This document shows, in pieces, positions 43,705-52,913 of a DNA stretch of 64,000 nucleotides. The position numbers and the translations under genes are program-made. The stretch lies in the NCBI GenBank assembly GCA_013373545.1, contig JABXHQ010000082.1:1-64000 (forward strand), written 5' to 3'. Position 1 is the stretch's first letter, and every line of letters starts with the position of its first letter. Below the pieces are notes generated by a model. That model was given only the letters and a program-made list of their open reading frames with translations. It was not told where the DNA came from and searched no databases. Source of the stretch: Gammaproteobacteria bacterium (lineage in GTDB: Bacteria; Pseudomonadota; Gammaproteobacteria; Enterobacterales; Kangiellaceae).

Positions 43705-46038
43705 ATGTCTAAATCTTTAACTGTTCGATATGCCGAGTGGGTAATTCGAGCGCGCTGGTGGATCCTGCTTTTTTCTGTGCTCGGTTTGGTCGCAATGATG
43801 GCCGGCTTTCGCAATTTCGATTTTAAAAGCGACTATCGAATCTTCTTTTCTGAAGATAACCCTGAGCTAATTGCTTTTAACAACATGCAAGATACCTACT
43901 CGAAAGCTGATAACGTGATGTTTGTTATACAGCCTAAAGACGGTTCGGTTTTCACAAAAAGTACGCTCGAATCCATCGTTTGGTTAACTGAGCAAGCTTG
44001 GCAAACACCTTTATCAACGCGGGTTGATTCGATTACTAACTTTCAATACACCTATGCCGAAGAAGATTTTTTAACCGTTGAAAATCTGGTCGTTGATGGG
44101 CAAAGCTTAACTGAACAAGATCTCCAGCGAGTACGTGAAGTGGCGCTTAATGAACCTTTGTTGGCAGGTCGCTTGATTGCCCACGACGGTCTAACTACGG
44201 CGGTAAATGTAACCGTACAGATGCCCGACGATCCGCAGACCGAAGAAGAAAAAACGGCGGTGATGAAAGTAGCCGGATTTGCCCGTGATTTGGCCCAACA
44301 ACTGCGCGAGCGCGATCCTAACTTAGAGGTTCGTTTGACCGGAATGGTCATGATGAATGTGTCTTTTCCGGAGGCTACCCTTAAAGACTTATCGAGTTTA
44401 TTGCCATTAATGGGGTTAGTCGTAGTCCCGCTATTTATGTGGTTTATGGTGCGCACTGTCAGCGGAGTATTTGCGTCACTATTATTGAACTTGTTTGCTA
44501 TTTTCGGCGCATGGGGGATGTTTTTTTGGCTCGGAGGTTATTTATCCGGGCCATCGATGAGCACACCTATCGTGATCTTAACCATGGGAGTCGCCGATGC
44601 GGTGCATATTTTGGTGACGTTCATTCAGCAAATTCGCCGCGGAGAAACGCGGCAGCAAGCGATGGTGGAATCATTGCGAATCAATATGCAACCGGTATTT
44701 TTGACCAGTTTAACAACGGTGATTGGCTTTTTGAGTATGAACGCATCCGATGTTCCGCCGCTCCATGATTTTGGCAACATTATTGCCATCGGGGTCGCGC
44801 TCGCATTTATTTATTCGGTTACTTTCTTACCAGCCATTATGATGGTATTGCCGCTAAAAGTTAACCCAAAAGAACCACGCGCCTATCATTGGATGGACAA
44901 CCTCGGTGACTGGGTTATCGCAAAGCGTAAGTTGTTATTGCCCAGTGTTGCGCTAATTTCAGTCGGCTTGGTTGCGTTTATTCCAAGCAATCAGTTGAAT
45001 GATGAGTTTGTAAAATATTTCAGCGAAGAAGTTCCGTTTCGTGCAGATACCGATTTTACTAATGAACACTTAACGGGCATCTACAATGTTTTTGTTGCGG
45101 TGAAAACGGGTGAGAGCAATGGCATTTCCGCGCCCGAGTATTTGGCTGTGCTGGATAAGTTTAGCCAAGATGCCAAGCAGTGGCCCGAAGTACGCCATGT
45201 GGAGTCGTTGAGTCACATTATGAAACGGCTAAACAAAAATATGCACGGTGATGATGAACAATGGTACCGCTTGCCTGAAGATAAAGAGTTAGCCGCGCAA
45301 TATTTATTAATGTACGAGTTTTCATTACCACAAGGGCTCGATCTGACTAATCAAATTGATCTTGATAAAAGTGCGGTAAGAGTAGGCTTAACTTTGTTTA
45401 ATATGTCCTCTAATGAATTGCTAGCATTAGAGGAAAGAATTAATCAATGGTTCGCTCAACATGCTCCTCAATACGCAATTGATATTGCTAGCTCAAACTT
45501 AATGTTTGCCCATATTGGAGAGCGCAACATTAAGAGCAGTTTAGGAGGAACCGCTATTGCTTTGATTTTAATTTCATTGATACTAATGGTTGCACTGCGC
45601 TCATTTAAGCTCGGTATGCTCAGCTTAATTCCTAACTTATTGCCCGCCGCTATCGCGTTCGGTCTATGGGGAATTTTAGTTTCAAACGTAGGTATGGGAT
45701 TATCGGTAGTTGTTGGCATGACCTTAGGCATTGTCGTTGATGATACCGTACACTTCTTAAGTAAGTACTTGCGGGCACGTCGAGAGAAAAATTTGAGTCC
45801 GCAAGAAGCGGTTCGTTATGCCTTTCAAACGGTTGGCATGGCTTTAACAGTGACTACTATTGTCTTGGTTGCTGGCTTTATTATTATGACATTTTCCGAT
45901 TTTACCATGAATAGCGACATGGGCTTGATGACCGCGATTACCATCGCCGTTGCTTTATTGGTAGACTTTCTACTATTACCTCCCCTGTTAATAAAACTCG
46001 AGGAAAAATCACATGCAAAAACTGCTAATCACGCTTAG
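43705..46038 (+). CDS. RND/MMPL-family exporter (HAE3-like)
   Basis: Large inner-membrane transporter of 777 residues. It has two halves, each with one helix, a long periplasmic loop and a cluster of about five helices. Conserved helix motifs are MGVADAVHILVTF in the first half and LGIVVDDTVHFLSKYL in the second, as in SSD-containing lipid or hydrophobe exporters. The length is shorter than AcrB-type RND pumps, and no membrane-fusion or TolC partner is adjacent. ATG 43705 has GGAG eight bases upstream and is preferred to ATG 43672. Cargo unknown. Confidence 0.88.
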   Translation: MSKSLTVRYAEWVIRARWWILLFSVLGLVAMMAGFRNFDFKSDYRIFFSEDNPELIAFNNMQDTYSKADNVMFVIQPKDGSVFTKSTLESIVWLTEQAWQTPLSTRVDSITNFQYTYAEEDFLTVENLVVDGQSLTEQDLQRVREVALNEPLLAGRLIAHDGLTTAVNVTVQMPDDPQTEEEKTAVMKVAGFARDLAQQLRERDPNLEVRLTGMVMMNVSFPEATLKDLSSLLPLMGLVVVPLFMWFMVRTVSGVFASLLLNLFAIFGAWGMFFWLGGYLSGPSMSTPIVILTMGVADAVHILVTFIQQIRRGETRQQAMVESLRINMQPVFLTSLTTVIGFLSMNASDVPPLHDFGNIIAIGVALAFIYSVTFLPAIMMVLPLKVNPKEPRAYHWMDNLGDWVIAKRKLLLPSVALISVGLVAFIPSNQLNDEFVKYFSEEVPFRADTDFTNEHLTGIYNVFVAVKTGESNGISAPEYLAVLDKFSQDAKQWPEVRHVESLSHIMKRLNKNMHGDDEQWYRLPEDKELAAQYLLMYEFSLPQGLDLTNQIDLDKSAVRVGLTLFNMSSNELLALEERINQWFAQHAPQYAIDIASSNLMFAHIGERNIKSSLGGTAIALILISLILMVALRSFKLGMLSLIPNLLPAAIAFGLWGILVSNVGMGLSVVVGMTLGIVVDDTVHFLSKYLRARREKNLSPQEAVRYAFQTVGMALTVTTIVLVAGFIIMTFSDFTMNSDMGLMTAITIAVALLVDFLLLPPLLIKLEEKSHAKTANHA

Positions 46039-46795
46039 TTTTCTACTGTTTTTACCTATGCTCGGATTTGCCGAGACTGCGCAAGAGAAAGGTCTTGCAA
46101 TTGCTCAAGAAGCCGAACGTCGCAACAGTGGCTGGGAGAGTTCTTCGGCGAAGATGGTGATGACTTTAATCAGCAAAAGTGGCGATACCTCAGTCCGTCA
46201 GATTCGGGTGAAATCACTAGAAGTCGAAAATGATGGTGATAAGAGCTTGACCATTTTTGATGAACCGAAAGATGTTGAGGGAACCGCATTTTTATCTTTC
46301 TCACACGCTCAAGAGCCCGATGAACAATGGCTATATTTGCCAGCATTGAAGCGCGTTAAGCGGATATCTTCTGCAAACAAATCAGGTCCGTTCATGGGCA
46401 GTGAATTTGCGTTTGAGGATCTCTCATCATTTGAAATTGAAAAGTATACTTATCAGTATCTGCGCGATGATGTGATTGACGGACAGCCCGTATTTGTCGT
46501 TGAGAGTTATCCTACTTACGAGTACTCAGGTTATACTCGACTAATCAACTATATTGATCAAAAAGAGTATCGGATTCTAAAAACCGAGTACTATGATCGC
46601 AAAAATGCGCTGCTGAAAACGTTAGTGAATAGCGATTTTAAGCAGTTTCTTGACCGCTATTGGCGTGCTCATAAGATGACCATGGAAAACCATCAGAAAG
46701 GCAAAAGTACGGTTTTAGATTGGCAAGATTATCAATTTAAAGTGGGCGTTGACGAAAAGGACTTTAACAAAAACTCACTGAAACGTTTACGCTAA
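46013..46795 (+). CDS. LolA-like outer-membrane lipoprotein-sorting protein
   Basis: Secreted protein of 260 residues with a signal peptide (about 1-20, ending GFA). The mature part is the LolA-like fold seen next to RND/MMPL exporters (PF17131 type): beta-strands with DEQWLYLPALKRVKRISSANKSGPFMGSEFAFEDL, split here between residues 100 and 140. It overlaps the exporter gene by 26 bases with GAGGA inside the upstream gene, so the two are coupled. Likely a periplasmic carrier for the exporter cargo (inference). Confidence 0.86.
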   Translation: MQKLLITLSFLLFLPMLGFAETAQEKGLAIAQEAERRNSGWESSSAKMVMTLISKSGDTSVRQIRVKSLEVENDGDKSLTIFDEPKDVEGTAFLSFSHAQEPDEQWLYLPALKRVKRISSANKSGPFMGSEFAFEDLSSFEIEKYTYQYLRDDVIDGQPVFVVESYPTYEYSGYTRLINYIDQKEYRILKTEYYDRKNALLKTLVNSDFKQFLDRYWRAHKMTMENHQKGKSTVLDWQDYQFKVGVDEKDFNKNSLKRLR

Positions 46796-46811
46796 GTGAG
46801 AGGCCTTATCT

Positions 46812-47438
46812 ATGGTAAGTCGTAATCCTGACCAGACCCGTAAAAAAATTCTAGAAGCCGCATTAGAAGAAATTCACTTGCGCGGCTTTCAAGGGATGCG
46901 GGTAGAACACATTTTGCAGCGTACCGGACTGACCAAAGGTGCGTTGTACCATCACTTTACCAATAAAATGGCGATTGGTTATGCCATTGTCGATGAAATT
47001 CTCGGGCAGGATGTTATGGAGCGGTGGATTGGGCCGCTCGCTGATACTGTCGATCCCATCGCAACCTTAATTGCTATATGTGAAGGTGAGCGTGCGGGAC
47101 GGACAATTGATGAAATTGAAAAGGGTTGCCCGATCAATAACTTGAGTCAGGAAATGTCGCCAATTGATGAGGGCTTTCGAGAGCGCTTGGAAGCGGTTTA
47201 TGCTCGCTGGACAGAAGCCATTGCGACGGCTCTAGCCGCGGGGCAACAGCAGGGATATGTGCGTGAAGATATCGATCCGGCCAAAGTGGCGCGGTTTCTG
47301 TTAGCCTCATTACAAGGCATTATCGGAGTCGCGAAGTGTTGTAAAAATGAGCAAGCATTGGATGATATGGCGGAATGCTTTCGTGGGTATTTGATGCAAT
47401 TGCGGCCGATGGAAAGTTCATTAAAAACAGCCAGTTAA
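46812..47438 (+). CDS. TetR/AcrR-family transcriptional regulator
   Basis: Repressor-type regulator of 208 residues. N-terminal helix-turn-helix at about 10-55 (TRKKILEAALEEIH...TGLTKGALYHHFTNKMAIGYAI). The C-terminal ligand domain has a cysteine-containing segment EKGCPINNLSQEMS, found in a known subgroup. Third gene of the operon, 16 bases after the LolA-like gene, so it probably represses its own promoter at 43600. Ligand unknown. Confidence 0.92.
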   Translation: MVSRNPDQTRKKILEAALEEIHLRGFQGMRVEHILQRTGLTKGALYHHFTNKMAIGYAIVDEILGQDVMERWIGPLADTVDPIATLIAICEGERAGRTIDEIEKGCPINNLSQEMSPIDEGFRERLEAVYARWTEAIATALAAGQQQGYVREDIDPAKVARFLLASLQGIIGVAKCCKNEQALDDMAECFRGYLMQLRPMESSLKTAS

Positions 47439-47461
47439 AAAAAAGCCCCGAATGTCGGGGC
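47437..47461 (-). terminator. intrinsic terminator for the minus-strand small gene
   Basis: Perfect 7-bp stem GCCCCGA/TCGGGGC with an ATG loop. Eight As on its left become the U-tract on the minus strand, so it ends the 58-codon gene coming from the right. It touches the stop codon of the TetR gene and has no U-tract on the plus strand. Confidence 0.82.
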
Positions 47462-47588
47462 AAATCTCTCACTAATTCAACCAAAGAGTAGTCAATTCAT
47501 AAAAGCTAAATTCAAATCAAGAGGCTAACACAACCACTTAATTGTTAAGACTGGGAGTTGCTAAAAAAGTTCCGGAAAACCCAAATTT

Positions 47589-47765
47589 TTATTTAAGCGG
47601 ACGATTCTTACCAAAAAACTTCAAGTCGCGACGATAACTGGTACGCTCCAGCTCGGCGCTAGCCCGGTCTGGGAAAGGCCCCATATCAATTCCTTCGCGC
47701 GTTGGGAAAAACCACCCGCGTGGTTGCTGAAAAACTTTTCCGATATCCATATCTTGCGTCACCAT
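47589..47765 (-). CDS. 58-residue DUF6316-like protein
   Basis: Short gene below the usual size cutoff: MVTQDMDIGKVFQ at the start, a central GWFFPTREGIDMGPF, and a basic C-terminus FFGKNRPLK. The aromatic/TREG/GPF pattern resembles the DUF6316 small-protein family of gammaproteobacteria; I recall this pattern and could not check it. A dedicated minus-strand terminator lies 125 bases downstream. No strong ribosome site precedes ATG. Function unknown. The rest of the gap (47466-47588, 47766-47870) holds nothing I recognise. Confidence 0.68.
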   Translation of the reverse strand: MVTQDMDIGKVFQQPRGWFFPTREGIDMGPFPDRASAELERTSYRRDLKFFGKNRPLK

Positions 47766-47871
47766 GATTGTTACCCGGCTATATTAATGTGGACGAATTA
47801 TAACAAAGCGAGTTTCCGGTGGCTGTGAGTCAGCGCTGTGGTGTTATGTAAGTGATCGACCATTCTGGCAA

Positions 47872-47913
47872 ATTTCCATAATCGAGCTTTATTTGCCATC
47901 ATTTGCCATAATC
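47872..47913 (+). repeat. short direct repeats upstream of the macroglobulin gene
   Basis: Three related copies: ATTTCCATAATC (47872-47883), ATTTGCCATC (47891-47900) and ATTTGCCATAATC (47901-47913). The last two are in tandem with a 10-base period, one helical turn, as for some response-regulator binding sites. Function is unproven. Confidence 0.4.
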
Positions 47914-47969
47914 TATCGTTCATATCTTGGTATGATTAATTGATAAGACGGACAATAAGGATTACAAAA

Positions 47970-50900
47970 ATGCATCTTTTCAAGTGGTTAGGGCTGATTG
48001 TTTGCCTTTGGCTTGTCACTAGCTGTGAACAGCCATCCGAATCTCCCAGTGTGGAGCCTAAGTCGCAAACGCTCGTACAAGAGCGTCCGCAGTATCAGTC
48101 TCCGACGATTGCTGATGCGCAACGACAACAACTCAGCGAAGAGTTTTCGGCCACACCTTTTAAAGTGCTCAATATCTCTGAGCAAATATATGATGGCGGA
48201 CCAGCGCTTGCGGTTATTTTCTCGGTGCCAATTGATCCTCAGTTAAATGTGACGCGGTATTTGGAGCTTAGCACTGAAGATGGAAAGCCAGTGACAGGTG
48301 AATGGGTCTTGAACGATAGCTTGAACATTGCATACTTTCCTTTTGTTGAGGCGCAAACGCGCTATCAAATTAAAGTACATAAAGGATTACCTGCGATTAA
48401 TGGGCGTTTGCTTGAACGTGATGAAACGCGCACAGTTCGCACCGCAGCCAGTCAACAACAAATACGATTCATTAGTCATGGTGCGCAACTCTCTATGGCG
48501 CTTTCCGACGGACTAAGTGTCGAGGCAATTAATGTTGCGGCAGTGGATATTGATTTTCATCGTGTTAATGATGAGCAAATGAGCTTATTTTTAGGCGACT
48601 ATCTTGGCGATGATTATTATGAGCTCAGACGTTTACAGCAATACGCAACGCTTAGTTACAGCGCTCGTTATGATTTGAACTACACGCCTAACCGCCGCCG
48701 TAGCTCTCTAATTTCAATTAAAAATATAAAACCATTGCAGCAGCCAGGCGTTTACATTGCGGTTATGAAAGGTGCTGGTGATTACCCCTATCGCTATCAA
48801 GTTACGTGGTTCACCATTAGCGACCTTGGATTACAAGTGCGCAGTATTGGGCAAAGTCAGTTAGCGTTCGTCAATAACGCGATCAATGCTCAGCCAGAAA
48901 GCGATGTTGAGATCCGTATTTTAAACCGTAAAGGACAAGTGCTGGCGCAGCAAAAAACCAGTAAGCAGGGGTTTGCAGAGCTTAATGGTGTGCCGTTGGC
49001 TGGCGTAGGTGTCGATCAGCGAGCGTTTGCCGTGGTTGCGCAAAAAGGAGCGCATTTATCGGTGCTCAAACTAGCGAAACCGGCCATGGATTTAACCGAA
49101 TATGGTCTAATTGCACGACCGCAACGCGCACTTGAAATGTTTCTTTATGGACCACGCGAACTGTATCGGCCGGGGGAAACGGTCACGGTTCGCGGCTTAC
49201 TGCGTGATAATGATGGTCGGTTAATTCAGCCGCAGCCGATTCAAGTGACAATCAAACGTCCCGATGGTCGTACTTTTCAATCCTTTGTTTGGCAAGGCGA
49301 TGAGCAAAGCTTTTACCAACACGAATTTAGCTTGCCGAAAACCACATTAACTGGGCAGTGGCGGTTAAATGCGAAACTGGGTAATGGCGATCATTTTGAT
49401 TATGATTTTCAAGTTGAAGACTTCTTACCCGAGCGGATGAAGTTGGCGTTAAACCCAGTGCAATCGCAATTGAGTCCCAATGAAACTGCCGAGATTAACA
49501 TTCAAGGAGACTACCTTTATGGTGCTCCAGCCGCGAATAATCGCGTCGAAGCTGACATAACCGTCCGACAAGCTCGTTCGCTGTCACAACAATACCCAGA
49601 TTATATTTTTGGTATAGAGGATTTCCGTGATTTTGATATTGATAAACCGCTTACTCCGTTGAAGTTAGATAGCCTTGGCCAAGCAAAGCTAACCTTGCCG
49701 AATTTGTGGCAAAAAACTCAGCAGCCATTGAAGTTATCGACTCGAGTAAGTTTATTTGAATCTGGTGGTCGTCCAGTTACCCGTAGTGTGCAGCAAGTGG
49801 TTTGGCCGCGATCCCAGATGCTTGGCGTTAAGCCGGTGTGGGATGGCGCTGTTACGGAGCCGAACGCGACCGCGCAATTTGAAATAATAAATATTAATCA
49901 GGCTGAAGAGCTAGTCGCTTCGAAAAAAATTCTGGCTACTTTGGTACGAGAAAATGCTAATTATTATTGGCAGTGGAATGATGGGTGGAGTTATCAACAA
50001 AGTGTCCGCAATATTCCAGTGTTTAGCAAAACTTTCGCACTTGAAAAAGGCGAGCGAATGTCGCTTGCGCTTCCGGTAGAGTACGGCAATTATCGTTTAG
50101 AATTGCGCGATCCGAGCAATCAATTACTGAATAGCTATCGCTTCTTCGCTGGCTGGCGTTGGGATCGAGCCGATGCGGATGTTACCGGACGTCCCGATAT
50201 GGTGAAGCTAGCTTGGAATCAAAATCACTTTGCCGCCAATGAGCAAGCTGAACTGAATATTGAGGCGCCTTATGCAGGTACCGCGATCGTAACCGTTGAA
50301 GCTGACAACCTATTATGGCGTCAATCGGTAGAGTTGAAACAGCCGCAAGGAAAGGTGTCAATTCCAATCGCGGCGAATTGGCAGCGGCATGATATTTATG
50401 CCACGGTCACGGTAATTCGCCAAGGAGAAGCAAAGAACAAACGCTTGCCAAAGCGAGCGTTTGGCTTATTACACCTACCGCTAGATCGAGAGAGCAGAAA
50501 GCTCGCGGTCACTTTGGATGTTCCGGAAAAAATTCTCCCAGAGTCGACTTTAACCACCAAAGTCAAAGTTACTGGTGCCAGCGGAAGTACGGTAAATGTC
50601 ACTTTAGCGGCCGTTGATGTTGGGGTGCTCAGTTTGCATCGACATGTAACACCGAAACCGGATCAATGGTTTTTTGCTCAGCGCCGGTTTCAAACCGAGC
50701 TGCGTGACACTTGGGGAAGTTTTATTGAACAGCTCAGTGATAAAGCTGCAAGGCAACGATTCGGTGGTGATGCGGACGTTGAACTAAGCCGTGGCGGAGA
50801 TGCGCCAATCAGCGACGTTCAAGTGGTGAGTTTAGTGTCTGAAAAAGTGCAATTAAATGATGCTGGAGAAGCGATCATTGAGTTGCCGGTTCCCTATTTT

Positions 50901-52910
50901 AACGGTGAGCTGAAGTTAATGGCAGTCGCTTTTAATCATTCACAGTTCGGTCATCAGGATGCGCGCGTGAAAGTAGCGGCGCCGCTGGTCGCCGAGATCA
51001 GTATGCCAAGATTTTTAGGCGCCGGCGATCAGTCGCTAGCGACTCTCGACTTACAAAATATGACTGATCAGGACCAGCAGTTAGCGTTAACCTTGCGAGC
51101 GACCTCTGAGTTAGGTGGTGAGGTCATTACCGACACCGTAACCTTGGCACCAAAACAAAAGGAAACCTTTATGGTGGCGCTTACCGGCGCACAAGCGACT
51201 GGAAGTGGCCAAGTTGAAGTGAGCGTCAAAGAGCAAGGTAACTCGGCGCCGGATGCGATCAATCTAACCCGCTCGTGGCGACTGGGATTGCGCTCGCCGT
51301 TTGCTGCCGAGATGCGCCAATGGGACGCTGTGCTAACGCCAAAACAAACGCTCTTGTTACCGCAGGATCTTACCGCGGGTTTACAGGTACCCGGACAGCA
51401 CTTATTGCTAACGGCATCTGATAGTCCTCCATTTAATGCGGCTGATCATCTAAATCATTTATTCAGTTATCCCTATGGTTGTCTCGAGCAAACGACTAGC
51501 CGAGCATGGCCAATATTGTTGGCCAGTCAAGCGGAGTTACTACGCTATGACAACAGTAAAGATAAAGTTCTGGCGAATCAGCGTAGTAGCGTAATTAATA
51601 AAGCGATCAGCCGGATTATATCGATGCAAAGAAGCGATGGTTCGTTTGGTTTGTGGGGAAATCAAAGTGACGAAAATCATTGGTTGTCGGTATACGCGAC
51701 CGACTTTTTATTAACCGCTCAAGATCAAGGATACAGTGTCGACCAAGCGGTTTTAGAGCGCGCGCTGAAACGTTTACAACGCTATTTAACCACCTCGCGC
51801 AAGATGTGGTCGGAAAATCGCCATTACTCTTCCGATCCGGATCATTATCATATTTCGTACCGCGCTTACGCCGCCTATGTTTTAGCGCGTAAACAGCAAG
51901 CACGATTAAGTGATATTCGAAATCTTTACGATCGTTATCATGCCTTAGCAAAATCGCGCTTACCCTATGCGTTTTTAGCGCGCGCGCTGGAACTGGCCGG
52001 TGATGCAAAACGTAGTGAACAAGCATGGGCGAAAGCTTTATCGGCAGAAAAGCGTCAAATTGAATACAGTGGTGATTATGGCTCTGCGGTTCGCGATCAA
52101 GGATTAGCAACATTGTTAGCTCTGCAAAGTAACGCGGTTTCCGATCCCTGGACTTTGGTATTTCAGTTGCGTGATGATTTGCTTGAACGCCGCTGGTTGT
52201 CGACCCAAGAGCGTGTGACTTTGTTTCGCTTGGCGCAGAGCTTTAGTGATCGCAAAGGCGAGCAGTGGACACTTAATGTAACTGTTGACGAAGCCAAAGA
52301 AACGGTGACGAGCACGGGCGATTGGACTAAACATTGGGCGGCTTCTGCAATTCCGAATCAAACTCAGTTGGCCAGTACTTTCAGTAAGCCATTGTATGTT
52401 TCGGCGCGGGTGCAGGGTTATCCCGAGCAAGCCCCTAAAGCGACCAGCGATGGTATTCGAGTGAAACGTGCTTTTTATAATGAGCGCGGCGAAAAGCTAA
52501 ATTTAGCTGCGGTAAATTCGGGTGACTTGGTCTTGGTACGCCTTGATGTACAAAGCACCGGTGAGAACCGAATTCCAGATGCTTTATTGGTGGATCTATT
52601 GCCTGCTGGCTTGGAGTTGGAAAATCAAAATTTAGAGTCTGCGGTGAAAATGGATGAGATGGTGGTAGCAGGTAAAAGTGTCGCACAATGGATGTCGAAT
52701 GTTGCGGTTAATCATCAAGAATACCGCGACGACCGCTTTGTTGCTGCGTTGCCCATTCAGCTGCGCCAAGATGCGACGATCTTTTATCTAGCGCGAGCGG
52801 TGACGCCAGGCACCTACATTATTCCGCCGACGCAAGTAGAAGATATGTATCGCCCTTATTTAAGAGCTATTGGCGATGCTCAAGGGACGATTAAGATTGC
52901 ACCAAAGTAA
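47970..52910 (+). CDS. bacterial alpha-2-macroglobulin lipoprotein (YfhM-like)
   Basis: Protease-trapping lipoprotein of 1646 residues (E. coli YfhM 1653). Lipobox LVTSC with Cys19; the residue after it is Glu, not Asp, favouring outer-membrane targeting by E. coli rules. The thioester motif CLEQ (1171-1174) lies in YPYGCLEQTTSRAWP and begins the TED helices. MG domains fill the N-terminal half, with the PRELYRPGETV block near residue 400. I used ATG 47970 over a TTG 30 bases upstream. It precedes pbpC by 3 bases, the known pair that guards and repairs the cell wall. Confidence 0.93.
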   Translation: MHLFKWLGLIVCLWLVTSCEQPSESPSVEPKSQTLVQERPQYQSPTIADAQRQQLSEEFSATPFKVLNISEQIYDGGPALAVIFSVPIDPQLNVTRYLELSTEDGKPVTGEWVLNDSLNIAYFPFVEAQTRYQIKVHKGLPAINGRLLERDETRTVRTAASQQQIRFISHGAQLSMALSDGLSVEAINVAAVDIDFHRVNDEQMSLFLGDYLGDDYYELRRLQQYATLSYSARYDLNYTPNRRRSSLISIKNIKPLQQPGVYIAVMKGAGDYPYRYQVTWFTISDLGLQVRSIGQSQLAFVNNAINAQPESDVEIRILNRKGQVLAQQKTSKQGFAELNGVPLAGVGVDQRAFAVVAQKGAHLSVLKLAKPAMDLTEYGLIARPQRALEMFLYGPRELYRPGETVTVRGLLRDNDGRLIQPQPIQVTIKRPDGRTFQSFVWQGDEQSFYQHEFSLPKTTLTGQWRLNAKLGNGDHFDYDFQVEDFLPERMKLALNPVQSQLSPNETAEINIQGDYLYGAPAANNRVEADITVRQARSLSQQYPDYIFGIEDFRDFDIDKPLTPLKLDSLGQAKLTLPNLWQKTQQPLKLSTRVSLFESGGRPVTRSVQQVVWPRSQMLGVKPVWDGAVTEPNATAQFEIININQAEELVASKKILATLVRENANYYWQWNDGWSYQQSVRNIPVFSKTFALEKGERMSLALPVEYGNYRLELRDPSNQLLNSYRFFAGWRWDRADADVTGRPDMVKLAWNQNHFAANEQAELNIEAPYAGTAIVTVEADNLLWRQSVELKQPQGKVSIPIAANWQRHDIYATVTVIRQGEAKNKRLPKRAFGLLHLPLDRESRKLAVTLDVPEKILPESTLTTKVKVTGASGSTVNVTLAAVDVGVLSLHRHVTPKPDQWFFAQRRFQTELRDTWGSFIEQLSDKAARQRFGGDADVELSRGGDAPISDVQVVSLVSEKVQLNDAGEAIIELPVPYFNGELKLMAVAFNHSQFGHQDARVKVAAPLVAEISMPRFLGAGDQSLATLDLQNMTDQDQQLALTLRATSELGGEVITDTVTLAPKQKETFMVALTGAQATGSGQVEVSVKEQGNSAPDAINLTRSWRLGLRSPFAAEMRQWDAVLTPKQTLLLPQDLTAGLQVPGQHLLLTASDSPPFNAADHLNHLFSYPYGCLEQTTSRAWPILLASQAELLRYDNSKDKVLANQRSSVINKAISRIISMQRSDGSFGLWGNQSDENHWLSVYATDFLLTAQDQGYSVDQAVLERALKRLQRYLTTSRKMWSENRHYSSDPDHYHISYRAYAAYVLARKQQARLSDIRNLYDRYHALAKSRLPYAFLARALELAGDAKRSEQAWAKALSAEKRQIEYSGDYGSAVRDQGLATLLALQSNAVSDPWTLVFQLRDDLLERRWLSTQERVTLFRLAQSFSDRKGEQWTLNVTVDEAKETVTSTGDWTKHWAASAIPNQTQLASTFSKPLYVSARVQGYPEQAPKATSDGIRVKRAFYNERGEKLNLAAVNSGDLVLVRLDVQSTGENRIPDALLVDLLPAGLELENQNLESAVKMDEMVVAGKSVAQWMSNVAVNHQEYRDDRFVAALPIQLRQDATIFYLARAVTPGTYIIPPTQVEDMYRPYLRAIGDAQGTIKIAPK

Positions 52911-52913
52911 AAT

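Noticed and set aside
47437-47461. Terminator of the TetR gene
   Set aside because: The A-run is upstream of the stem on the plus strand, so the U-tract exists only on the minus strand. It fits the small minus-strand gene instead.
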